DNA of 64,000 bases from Bacillus sp. MYb209. Lineage in GTDB: Bacteria; Bacillota; Bacilli; Bacillales; Bacillaceae_G. Below are positions 45,483 through 54,265 of the stretch, one piece after another (the stretch's first letter is position 1; each line of letters starts with the position of its first letter). The position numbers were made by a program, and so were the translations under genes. The stretch lies in contig NZ_PCNZ01000003.1 of assembly GCF_002975175.1 (NCBI RefSeq), positions 310,001 to 374,000 of the forward strand, in the 5' to 3' direction. The notes under the pieces are model-generated. The model made no database searches, was not told the DNA's origin, and saw nothing but the letters and a program-made list of their open reading frames with translations.

Positions 45483-47252
45483 TTAATATTCGTTTATCAG
45501 TTTCATCGGCGAAGCAAGTACCTTACTACTTTTCACATCATATAATCCTATAGGTGTTACCCGTATAAAAGGCAAGTGCGTTGCAGAAAAGAATAAAATC
45601 GTAAATGCCGGATCGTTATAAGCATAGCCTCGCTCTTGTAGTAATTTCGCCATCATTTTCTCTTTATGTATTAATGCGCTCATTTCTAAGTTTGACATAA
45701 TACCTAATAAAGGTAATGCAATTTCATGTAACACTTCAGTCTTTTCAGCTATTACCATTCCCCCGCCGAGCTCTTTTACTCTATGAAAGGCATATAACAT
45801 ATCTTCTTTACTCTTTCCAATAAGAATGATGTCACCTGTTCCGGAATAAGAGCTAGCAAGACCACCTAATTCTTTCGCAAAACCTTTCACAACTGTATTC
45901 ACTCGCCAAGTGCCATCACGAGCAATCATCATAAGGAAACACTCATCATGGTCAAATGAAAGTTCATCACAGTTTAATTCGATTTCACTAACATATGGCT
46001 TTGTTATGACGTCGTTTAATAATTTTATACCCTTTGCATCATTGAAAATCATATCTTCTTTCTGCAAACACCAGTCTAATTGTAAAGGTGCTACTTGAAA
46101 TTCATCCCATTCTATACGTAAGGATTCATTTTTATTTTCTCCATCACGTTTCATCCATTGTCCTTTTGCAATTACACTAATCGGCACCGGGTTTTCTTTA
46201 CTTTCCAAAATATTAATATTAGCGATTCTACCTGTGGCAATCGCACCATGTAAATGCTCCATATTATAATAACGAGCAATGTTATAACTCGCCATATTAT
46301 AGGCATCTATAACCGGTATCCCTTGCTTAATCGCTATTTCTATCAATCTATTTGTCATTCCGTTTTCATAAAATGACGGATGTGAACCATCTGTTGTGAA
46401 AATGAATCTATCAAATTGTTTAACACCTAGTTCTAGCAATTCTTTTACTAAAATTTCTAAATCTGGACGGATAGAAGAATTTCTAAGAGAAACGGTGTAA
46501 CCTTGCATAAGGCGTGTTAATGCTTCCTGCCCTGTCATCGCTTCATGATCACAATCCGTACCTAATAGTTTTAACTTTGCTAAAGTTGTTTCAGATGCTC
46601 CAGGAAAATGTCCTTCTACTTTTTTCTTTAATCGCTTCGTTCCCTGCACCCAATTTAACATGTCCTCATCGCCATGTAATAGTTTTGGCCATGCTGTTAA
46701 CTCCCCGCCTTGAAGAACATCTTCATGGTTAAGCCATTCCATTATTTCTTCACTATTAAACAATGATTGGCCATTTTGCAACTCAGTTTGTCCATCGAAA
46801 CGACACCACCAATACATGCTTGCCGGAATCTTTTTAAATTCATCTAATAAACGAAATGCTTCTTCACGTTGTAATGTGAAAAATAAAGTTAAATTATCAT
46901 TAATGAAAGTTGTTGTACCAAATTGCATCGCATAATTTGCTAAAGTTTCTGGGTTATACAACTGATATGGATGAGCATGTGGTTCTATGTAACTAGGAAC
47001 TGCATACTTCCCATCACAATCAATGACTTCACAATGAGTAAATTGCTCTGGCAGTTTTTCGCCTACATATACAATTCTGTCATCATAAATCCAAATATTT
47101 GCTACAGTCCAATCGCGTAAGTAAGAATTTAAATACGTTGCATTTTTCAATAAAATGTGCGGACTTCTTGTGCCGTCTATTACTTCAACATGTTCTCGTA
47201 ATTGTTTATTACTCCATTTAAAATGATTTTGTGCCAATGTATTCAACTCCAA
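45483..47252 (-). CDS. adenine-deaminase-family amidohydrolase (YerA-like)
   Basis: 589 residues. Metal-dependent amidohydrolase: IEPHAHPYQLYNPETLANYA (the HxH pair), PGASETTLAKLKLLGTDCDHEA, and FTTDGSHPSFYENG (the catalytic Asp). The C-terminal ~180 residues are the adenine-deaminase C-terminal domain (GGGMVIAEKTEVLHEIALPLLG). It would convert adenine to hypoxanthine or act on a related purine. The length fits YerA (about 580 residues). It is alone, with its own terminator. Confidence 0.85.
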   Translation of the reverse strand: MELNTLAQNHFKWSNKQLREHVEVIDGTRSPHILLKNATYLNSYLRDWTVANIWIYDDRIVYVGEKLPEQFTHCEVIDCDGKYAVPSYIEPHAHPYQLYNPETLANYAMQFGTTTFINDNLTLFFTLQREEAFRLLDEFKKIPASMYWWCRFDGQTELQNGQSLFNSEEIMEWLNHEDVLQGGELTAWPKLLHGDEDMLNWVQGTKRLKKKVEGHFPGASETTLAKLKLLGTDCDHEAMTGQEALTRLMQGYTVSLRNSSIRPDLEILVKELLELGVKQFDRFIFTTDGSHPSFYENGMTNRLIEIAIKQGIPVIDAYNMASYNIARYYNMEHLHGAIATGRIANINILESKENPVPISVIAKGQWMKRDGENKNESLRIEWDEFQVAPLQLDWCLQKEDMIFNDAKGIKLLNDVITKPYVSEIELNCDELSFDHDECFLMMIARDGTWRVNTVVKGFAKELGGLASSYSGTGDIILIGKSKEDMLYAFHRVKELGGGMVIAEKTEVLHEIALPLLGIMSNLEMSALIHKEKMMAKLLQERGYAYNDPAFTILFFSATHLPFIRVTPIGLYDVKSSKVLASPMKLINEY

Positions 47253-47623
47253 ATCAATTCATAATTATTTTGGTTAAAACGAGAAATAATTAACCAACTA
47301 AAGTATATTCTATTCATAACTCCCCTTTGTAAGTCCCCTATACTCTTCATTATATGGAATGATTGAAAAAATAACAATTTTCAGAATTAAACACATACTC
47401 CTTTGATCCAAAATAAAAAGAATGCCATGCAACTGACATCCTTTTTATTTTTATACTAAGAGCTATAAGATTGACTTTCACCTTGAAATACATTTATATC
47501 GTATTTATATTCCACATAAACTTGATGCCATATCATAAATGCTAACACTGTCCATATTTGCAAAATTCAAAAAGCACCTCTTTTATATACAACTATAGCA
47601 GAGTCCAACTCATTTTCTTTTTT
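47253..47623. other. gene-free stretch
   Basis: No gene. An AT-rich hairpin (AAAATAAAAAG / CTTTTTATTTT, 47409-47452) could terminate transcription from either side. Confidence 0.45.
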
Positions 47624-48790
47624 CTATTTATTAAATTCAATTTGCATCATTTTATTAAACTGCGTACCAATATCAATCGCACCTAAAGAGTTAATACTGA
47701 CAGCTAATGTATGTTTGCCTCCAATTACTCCGCCAGCAAAAGTTGCAAATCCAGGAATTGCCCCTCCGTGACCCCAAATTGAAACACCGTTTGGAAGTTT
47801 AGTCTCATAGATTCCAAGACCATATCCATCACCAACACCTTTTCCTTCTACAGGAACTGTGGTAAGCATTTCTTTTAGTTGATTTTCCCTCAGTAACTTA
47901 CCACCGAGTAAAGATGAAAAGAACTTATTTAAATCGTCCGCATTAGAAATCATATCTCCAGCTGAATTAGCTAAACTCGGATTATAATACGTTATATCTT
48001 TCAACTCGCTTGTTCCTTCAATTTTCATATACCCTCGAGCATGATTCTTTCCTGGGATAACGGTTGAATTCCCTGGTAAAAACGTATTTGACAGATCCAA
48101 AGGTTCAATAATTCGCTTTTCAATTTCTTCTGCATAACTATTTCCAGTTATTTTTTCAATAAGCATTCCCAATATTACGTATCCTGTGTTTGAATACGAC
48201 CACCCCTTACCTGGCGAAAAATCAGGTGGTAGAGAAAGTCCCATTTTCACTATTTCTTCTGCTGTATACGTTTTTTTCGAATTCATTATGTCAGCGTCTT
48301 TTGACTTTAAATATTCAGCTATACCACTCGTATGATTCAAAAGTTGACGTATCGTAATTTGATTACCATCATACCCATTTCCTTGAATGAGACCCGGTAG
48401 CCACTTTTCAATTGGATCGTCAAGTTGTATGCGATTTTCTCCTACTAATTGAAGAACAGTCGTGGCAGTAAAAGTCTTCGTCACACTACCAATCCGAAAG
48501 CGATAATCCGATTTCATCGGTTGCTTTGTACTTAAATCCGCCACGCCAGCTGTATAACTACTAGTTTTTCCGTTGTTAGACGTCTTAGCTAATATCCCTG
48601 GCGTTCCAAGCTGTACTGTTTCCTGCATTACTTGTTTCCAACCATTCCGGTTCTTTTGATCATGTGATTGTGACGGACTAGATAAATTTTGAACAGACTC
48701 TGCTTTCACAGTAAAACCTGGTGTGAATAGAGTAGTACCCACTAATAAAACTGCCAAACTTGCTAACTTAATTGAATTACATTTTTTCAT
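47624..48790 (-). CDS. secreted serine hydrolase, class C beta-lactamase/DD-peptidase family
   Basis: 388 residues. A signal peptide covers about residues 1-30 (ending FTVKAES). The active-site triad motifs are intact: SxxK as GSVTKTFTA near residue 97, YxN as YSNTGYVILG near 195, and HxG as WGHGGAIPG near 340. The family covers D-alanyl-D-alanine carboxypeptidases, esterases and beta-lactamase-like enzymes acting on the cell wall or outside the cell. A far-upstream triple GTAAG-type repeat (49045-49086) may drive it. Confidence 0.88.
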   Translation of the reverse strand: MKKCNSIKLASLAVLLVGTTLFTPGFTVKAESVQNLSSPSQSHDQKNRNGWKQVMQETVQLGTPGILAKTSNNGKTSSYTAGVADLSTKQPMKSDYRFRIGSVTKTFTATTVLQLVGENRIQLDDPIEKWLPGLIQGNGYDGNQITIRQLLNHTSGIAEYLKSKDADIMNSKKTYTAEEIVKMGLSLPPDFSPGKGWSYSNTGYVILGMLIEKITGNSYAEEIEKRIIEPLDLSNTFLPGNSTVIPGKNHARGYMKIEGTSELKDITYYNPSLANSAGDMISNADDLNKFFSSLLGGKLLRENQLKEMLTTVPVEGKGVGDGYGLGIYETKLPNGVSIWGHGGAIPGFATFAGGVIGGKHTLAVSINSLGAIDIGTQFNKMMQIEFNK

Positions 48791-49044
48791 AAGGCTCCCT
48801 CTCCTCTATTAATATCGTATTGATGATTCATTCGTACAACCCTTTTCTTCACTAACAATATAATGCCTCTATTTTAAGTACTGATAATTTCGTTCCTAAC
48901 AACCTGTAACTTTCACTTTTTGACATACATGTTGTGCCAAAAAATCACTACTATTTCTTGCAATACTCCATTATCTAATTGATTATTTAAGTTAATTTCT
49001 TCCCCCTTCACATCAAGTTATACTTTAATCCTATATGATAAATC
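48791..49044. other. long leader or spacer
   Basis: About 250 bp between the serine hydrolase start and the repeat block. I see no gene. If the repeat block is the promoter, this is the transcript leader. Confidence 0.4.
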
Positions 49045-49086
49045 TCTCTTTTTTCTTATCCATTCCTTACAAAATGCTTACGTTCA
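49045..49086 (-). promoter_or_regulatory. second triple 11-bp repeat block
   Basis: On the minus strand GTAAG, GTAAG and ATAAG (complements of 49077-49081, 49066-49070, 49055-49059) lie exactly 11 bp apart, followed by AAAAAAGAGAGATTT. The block matches 18179-18219 at nearly all positions although the surrounding DNA is unrelated. Confidence 0.6.
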
Positions 49087-49167
49087 AATTTGGATACGAT
49101 AAGCTGAGAAAGAGTTTTGTATGAAAATAAAAAAAGAACATAACAAAAGTTATATTCTCTTCCCTTC

Positions 49168-49790
49168 TTATTCATATCGCAAACATTCAATCGGATCTAA
49201 TTTTGCTGCTTTATTTGCCGGTAGTATACCAAATACAATACCGATAAACATAGATATTCCAACCGAAATCAGTCCTAAATTTACTGAAACAATAAATGGC
49301 CATTCTGCGAATATCACAATTAACCACGCAAAGAATACGCCAAGCATAAATCCAATTAAGCCACCTAGTGCTGTTAAAATGCAAGATTCAATAAGAAACT
49401 GCATTAATACTTTACTACGCGTTGCACCAAGCGCTTTTCGGATGCCAATTTCACGCGTACGTTCTGTTACAGATACAAGCATTATATTCATAACACCGAT
49501 GCCACCAACTAATAACGAAATTCCAGCAATTCCGCCAAAGACCATTTTCATCATATTCGTAGACTCGTCTAAATCCCCCATAAACTCGTTTCCATCCTCT
49601 GGAGCTTTGAATTTATGTTCAAATTTAGGCGATTTAATTTCATTTATACGTGCTACTGCTTTTTTCCCAACACTTTCCCGATCATCTCTAGAATGTAATT
49701 TCACTGTGACCGTATCATATTCGCTTACTCCTGAAATTAGAGAAGTGAATATGAGTGATCAAAATAAGGGATAATTCTATTCGATTCATC
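49168..49790 (-). pseudogene. MacB/FtsX-type ABC permease, truncated
   Basis: The C-terminal ~185 codons are intact: [20 protein letters not shown], then [20 protein letters not shown], then three helices, ending [15 protein letters not shown]. Upstream the frame runs into a stop at about 49757, just past [28 protein letters not shown] start-like sequence lies near 49787 in another frame. The first ~200 residues of the usual ~390 are missing, and no ATPase gene is adjacent. It is a deletion relic. Confidence 0.75.
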
Positions 49791-49847
49791 CCCCTCTTTT
49801 CACAATAGTTCAACTATCTATTACAACTATGTAAATTCGAGAAAAAT

Positions 49848-49890
49848 AAAACTACCTGCCTCCAATAGACTGTAGAGAACAGGTAGTTTT
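49848..49890. terminator. bidirectional terminator
   Basis: AAAACTACCTG and CAGGTAGTTTT stem followed on plus by GATCTTTTTC. Confidence 0.7.
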
Positions 49891-49999
49891 GATCTTTTTC
49901 AAATTTCATTTTGAATCGAAAAATTCATAAAAAACGTCATCCTTTCTGTAAATTTTCAAAAAAATAACGTTTTTCTCGTTATATTGATATAAAATTATT

Positions 50000-51478
50000 T
50001 TAGCTTAATGTTGATGTGGTAGACCCCTTTTGAATCGGTATGTTTTTTGAAGCTAAGCTTACAATAATAGTTATTACGATATTAATAAATAATACTATTG
50101 CTCCTGTACTAATGTCGTTAATAGTGTGTGGGACTGTTGGAAAAAAGGTTGCGATTTTTATATTAAAAATCGTAGCATACAATACAATAAGTACTCCTGT
50201 AATAATTCCAGTCATTGCACCATATTTATTAATATAATTTTTTTGAGAAAAACTAAGGAATAATGCAGGTGCCAATTGTGCGATAAGACTGTATGACATG
50301 ATATTTAACATTGCAAGTGCTGTCCCACCAAATACTGTGAAGATTAAAGCAGTCAAAGAAAGGAAAATGATGAATAGTTTTGAAGCTACTAATTGTTGTT
50401 TTTCGGTAGCTTTTGGAAACACAACATTGTAAATCCCTTTTGTTAAACCAACAGATGCAGACATTAACATAACGGATGCTGGTACTAAAGCCGTTAGTAA
50501 ACCAGCTGCTCCAACTATTCCAATGACCCAAGGATCAAATGTTTGAATAGATAATCTTAAAAGAGAAAGATCTCCATCAGCTCCTTGTAAACCAGGAATT
50601 TTTACGATAGCTGAAAAGCCAATAAAGAACACAAACAGTAATAATATAGTGTATAAAGGTAGGGTAATTGCATTTTTACGAAGTGCTTTTTCACCATTTG
50701 CTGAGAAAACCACAGTGAAAGAAGTCGGTAATAAATAAAAAGATATTGCATTTAAAAGTATAGTAGAGATAAACCACGGTACACTTAGTCCTTGATCGGC
50801 TAACGTTAACAATTCAGGTTTAACGGCCTCAACAGACTTAAACATTTGCTCAATTCCACCAAAATAGTGGCTAGGAATGTATAGACCTAAAAAAATAACT
50901 ACTCCCAAAATCATAATATCTTTAATCACAGCTGTCCAAGCTGAGCCATGAATACCAGAGAATATTACATATGTTGTAATAACTATTGCACCTATAATAC
51001 TTGCAACTATTGGTGAAATAGCTCCAAAAGAAGCTTCTGAAACAATGATTCCTAACCCTTTCATTTGTATGCAAATGTATGGTATAAGCGCTAAACTTCC
51101 CACAATAGCCACTATAACCCCCATTGCACGACTATCGTATTTAGATGCAAAATAATCAGGTTGTGAAATAATACCATGTTCTTTGCCATATCTCCAAATT
51201 TTAGGGGCAATCCAATAAGATATTATATATGCTAGAAATATATACGCGGGCACATAATATGCAGCAGCACCTTTGGAATACGCCCAACCACTTCCGCCTA
51301 GAAAAGTAAAAGTCGTATAAACCTCTCCAGCTATTAATAGGAATATGAACAAGGTTCCAAAACCTCTGCCACCAACTGAAAATTGCTGCAAATTCATCTT
51401 TTTTCCTTTTCTTGCTGCTATCCCCAAATAAAGAGATAGGATTAAGAAAATAAAAATAATAAATAATGATATATTCAT
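50000..51478 (-). CDS. sodium:solute symporter (SSS family)
   Basis: 492 residues with about 13 helices. FIFLLIAGEVYTTFTFLGGSGWAY and the sodium-site region SAVGLTKGIYN in ALVPASVMLMSASVGLTKGI fit the SSS family, in the PanF/YhjB-like branch. It overlaps the small DUF3311 gene by 4 bp. The pair matches B. subtilis yhjC-yhjB. Behind the sigma-54 promoter and next to the amidohydrolase, it probably imports that enzyme's substrate. Confidence 0.9.
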   Translation of the reverse strand: MNISLFIIFIFLILSLYLGIAARKGKKMNLQQFSVGGRGFGTLFIFLLIAGEVYTTFTFLGGSGWAYSKGAAAYYVPAYIFLAYIISYWIAPKIWRYGKEHGIISQPDYFASKYDSRAMGVIVAIVGSLALIPYICIQMKGLGIIVSEASFGAISPIVASIIGAIVITTYVIFSGIHGSAWTAVIKDIMILGVVIFLGLYIPSHYFGGIEQMFKSVEAVKPELLTLADQGLSVPWFISTILLNAISFYLLPTSFTVVFSANGEKALRKNAITLPLYTILLLFVFFIGFSAIVKIPGLQGADGDLSLLRLSIQTFDPWVIGIVGAAGLLTALVPASVMLMSASVGLTKGIYNVVFPKATEKQQLVASKLFIIFLSLTALIFTVFGGTALAMLNIMSYSLIAQLAPALFLSFSQKNYINKYGAMTGIITGVLIVLYATIFNIKIATFFPTVPHTINDISTGAIVLFINIVITIIVSLASKNIPIQKGSTTSTLS

Positions 51479-51675
51479 TCTGTCTCACTCCCTTTATTAT
51501 CGGGATCAAGCTTATAAACAATGGTTAAAATAATTGAGGAAAGTACCATCCAAAATAAAATCCAAAATAAAAGAAAAGGCATTCCTAATACGTAAGGCTC
51601 AATTCTATTTGCAAATGGCAAGAATCCAACACACCCTATAAAAGGAATTAAGAGTAAGAGTTTAATATATTTCAA
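51475..51675 (-). CDS. DUF3311 small membrane protein (YhjC-like)
   Basis: 66 residues, two membrane helices (about 5-22 and 33-56) with PFLLFWILFWMVLSS between charged ends. DUF3311 proteins are regularly encoded just before SSS symporters and are probably accessory subunits. AGGAGG lies before the ATG. The overlap with the symporter gene implies coupling. Confidence 0.85.
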   Translation of the reverse strand: MKYIKLLLLIPFIGCVGFLPFANRIEPYVLGMPFLLFWILFWMVLSSIILTIVYKLDPDNKGSETE

Positions 51676-52005
51676 AATATGCTCGACCTCCTATTTCATA
51701 GTTTGAATTTTTATGGATTAAGAGCCAATATCATAAAAGGATTTGTTAATATATAAATCCTTTTTAATTTTCTGGCATCTAAATCCCTGCTATGCAGAAT
51801 AAAAGTAACCTATACTCGTTTATTCTTTCTGTTTTCACTTCACATGCGGCAGAAAAAAGACCTGACCACTTCTATGCATAGCCAGATACTTTCTCCCATC
51901 TATAAAGAGGGGTTTTACGTCTTTTTTTAATTGATGTATATATAATAATGCGAAGTAATATTATTGTAATAACCCCCTTTTATTAACAAATCCTTTTGCC
52001 TAGAT
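51676..52005. other. intergenic inside the sigma-54 operon
   Basis: About 330 bp without a gene. A weak hairpin with a T-run (AAAAGAC / GTCTTTTTTT, around 51857-51930) faces the plus strand. It is unclear whether the symporter pair has its own promoter here. Confidence 0.4.
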
Positions 52006-53631
52006 TTAATTTTTCATCATTAAATCATTCTCCTTTTGATAGACAATTTCCCCATCAATAATCGTTGTCTCCACTTTCAAATCCTTAATACGGTCTGGTT
52101 TAGCTTTTAAAATACTTTCACTTAAAATAACTAAATCAGCTAATTTCCCTACCTCTAGGCTGCCTTTTATATCCTCTTCAAAACTTGCATAAGCGCCATT
52201 CCATGTGTAAAGTTTAATAGCTTCTAATACACTAATGGATTGATTCGTGCCAATTTCGGCTCCAAATTGGCTTTTTCTATTAACTGCAGTATGAATTCCT
52301 AATAAAGGATTATAATCAGTAACCGGTGCATCTGAACTACCTGCTGCAACAATACCTTTATCTATATAATCACGAGCAGCGTACATATAATTAACACGTT
52401 CACCATAATTGTGTGCATATATCTCGCCATATTCATATGGAAATGGTGGATTTGGAATAGGAATGACTTCAAGTTGTTTCATTCTTTCTTGTAAATCTGG
52501 GGTTGAAACTCCTGCATGCTCGATTCGATGACGATGATTTTTCCTTGGTGCTTCTTTTAACGCTCTTTCTACGCAATTTAAATACATTTCAATGGCTTTA
52601 TCACCTTGAGCATGTACTGTAATTTGATATCCTTTTTTATGTGCTTCACCTAAAACTTTATATATTTCTTCCTCACTATAATAAAGAATCCCAAAATTGT
52701 TAGCATCGCTGGAGTAGGGTTCTCGAGTTGCAATCGTTGGACCAGAGCTACTTCCATCTAAAAATATTTTAGCCGGCCCAATCCTAAATTTCTCATCCCC
52801 TGTACCGGTTACTATCCCTGCATTCATCATTTTATTTACAAATTTATCGGATTCATTTATGGTACCAATTATTGCATATACCCGAACACGGATGTCTTTG
52901 GTTTTTATAGCTGTTTGTAACAAACGATAACAATTAGAATCAAAAGTAGCTGCTTCATGAATACTCGTGATACCCCCTGAAATGAAATGATCCGACGCGA
53001 TTTTAACAGCTTTCATAAGTTCATCATCTGTATAGCTTGCTACATCATTGATCTTCATATTGGCAGCTTCAAATAATTTTCCTGTAATTTCTCCCTTCTC
53101 ATTCTTTTCAATTACCCCACCTTGAGGATTCGGTGTCTTTTCGTCAAATCCAGCCTTCTCGAGTGCTGCTGTGTTTACGATACAGATATGTCCGCACGTA
53201 CGAGAAATGATGATTGGATGCTTCGTTGAAATGGCATCTAACTCAGCAATCGTTGGATATCGCTTCTCCTTTACGGTAGTTTCATTAAACCCCCAAGCTC
53301 TTATCCACTCACCTTCTGGAGTTTCCAACGCCTTTTTCTTAAGCTCATTCAGCACAGCTGCAACAGAGTCGATGTGACTTTCTTTACAGCTGATGTTCAA
53401 CTGAAAAACCCCATATAAAACCAGGTGTGTGTGTGAATCAATAAATCCAGGAAGAAGGGATTTGCCTGCTAAGTCAATGACTTCAGTCTTCTCCCCAATG
53501 AATTTATTCGTTTCTAAATTTGAACCGACCCCAATTATTCGATTATCCTTTATTGCTACAGATTCCACTATTGAGTTTTGTCTGTCTGATGTAATAACTT
53601 CACCATTGATAAATACTAGATTTGCATTCAT
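52006..53631 (-). CDS. YtcJ-like amidohydrolase (amidohydrolase 3 family)
   Basis: 541 residues from the ATG with AAGGATGG 9 bases upstream. SLLPGFIDSHTHLVLYG provides the HxH metal pair. ITVHAQGDKAIEMYL and HRHRIEHAGVSTP give the further histidines, and AAGSSDAPVTDYNPLLGI the catalytic aspartate. Members of this family hydrolyse amide or ester bonds of unknown natural substrates. A canonical -24/-12 promoter lies upstream, and the likely transporter genes follow downstream. Confidence 0.88.
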   Translation of the reverse strand: MNANLVFINGEVITSDRQNSIVESVAIKDNRIIGVGSNLETNKFIGEKTEVIDLAGKSLLPGFIDSHTHLVLYGVFQLNISCKESHIDSVAAVLNELKKKALETPEGEWIRAWGFNETTVKEKRYPTIAELDAISTKHPIIISRTCGHICIVNTAALEKAGFDEKTPNPQGGVIEKNEKGEITGKLFEAANMKINDVASYTDDELMKAVKIASDHFISGGITSIHEAATFDSNCYRLLQTAIKTKDIRVRVYAIIGTINESDKFVNKMMNAGIVTGTGDEKFRIGPAKIFLDGSSSGPTIATREPYSSDANNFGILYYSEEEIYKVLGEAHKKGYQITVHAQGDKAIEMYLNCVERALKEAPRKNHRHRIEHAGVSTPDLQERMKQLEVIPIPNPPFPYEYGEIYAHNYGERVNYMYAARDYIDKGIVAAGSSDAPVTDYNPLLGIHTAVNRKSQFGAEIGTNQSISVLEAIKLYTWNGAYASFEEDIKGSLEVGKLADLVILSESILKAKPDRIKDLKVETTIIDGEIVYQKENDLMMKN

Positions 53632-53890
53632 ACATACACCATCCTTTTTATATAAGTACAAATTGAAAAACAGACATAAAACCTTTCTTTTTAGGTAGGA
53701 GAAAGAATCCGGTCATTCATAGAAGCTGTCATATCCTTTTCCTGCCCCATGCCAAGTGAAAACAAAGAGAGAAAACGAGTGCAGATCACCTTTTATTCTT
53801 CATAACCGTGACTTATATGCTAGAAAGTCAAAATGGATATATTTTTGGTAATTTTTATCTATCATCCCTATTAATTATAATAATTTATCA

Positions 53891-53904
53891 TTAAAACGCT
53901 TTCA
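53891..53904. promoter_or_regulatory. cre-like site in the amidohydrolase leader
   Basis: TTAAAACGCTTTCA matches the cre consensus TGWAANCGNTNWCA except at one position. It lies between the sigma-54 promoter and the amidohydrolase start, where CcpA could block elongation. Confidence 0.5.
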
Positions 53905-54058
53905 TTAAACAACATTCCTAGCATAAGCTTTTTCTCTGCTAGTAAAAATGGCGATCCTCTTCCATTCCGATAAAATGAAAAATCCTTGATAAATAGAAAA
54001 GATTCTATTAACTACCTCCCTCTATAAATTAATAATTCCGCACTGTACACTTTTATAA

Positions 54059-54074
54059 TGCAAAAATCATGCCA
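54059..54074 (-). promoter_or_regulatory. sigma-54 (-24/-12) promoter
   Basis: The minus strand reads TGGCATGATTTTTGCA, a full match to the TGGCAYRNNNNTTGCW pattern with GG and GC exactly 10 bases apart. It points at the amidohydrolase gene and lies about 150 bp from the palindrome at 54216-54235. Confidence 0.85.
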
Positions 54075-54215
54075 TCAATTTGGAACGAAAATATAAAAAA
54101 TAGACTGAAAATTATAAAAATTCTATTTAAATCTAGCTATTGTGAGATATAATGAATTGAATTCGTTTCAATAGATTCATAAATGGTTCATTCTGTTCAC
54201 TAATTTCCATCTACT

Positions 54216-54235
54216 TTGAACCACTTACGGTTCAA
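54216..54235. promoter_or_regulatory. palindromic upstream activator site
   Basis: TTGAACC-N6-GGTTCAA is a perfect 7-bp dyad about 30 bp in front of the activator gene and 140-175 bp upstream of the divergent -24/-12 promoter. That is the normal distance for an enhancer-binding protein site. A partial GGTTCA half site lies at about 54185. Confidence 0.75.
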
Positions 54236-54265
54236 CATAGATGCATTCATAGGAGGATTTAAGCC

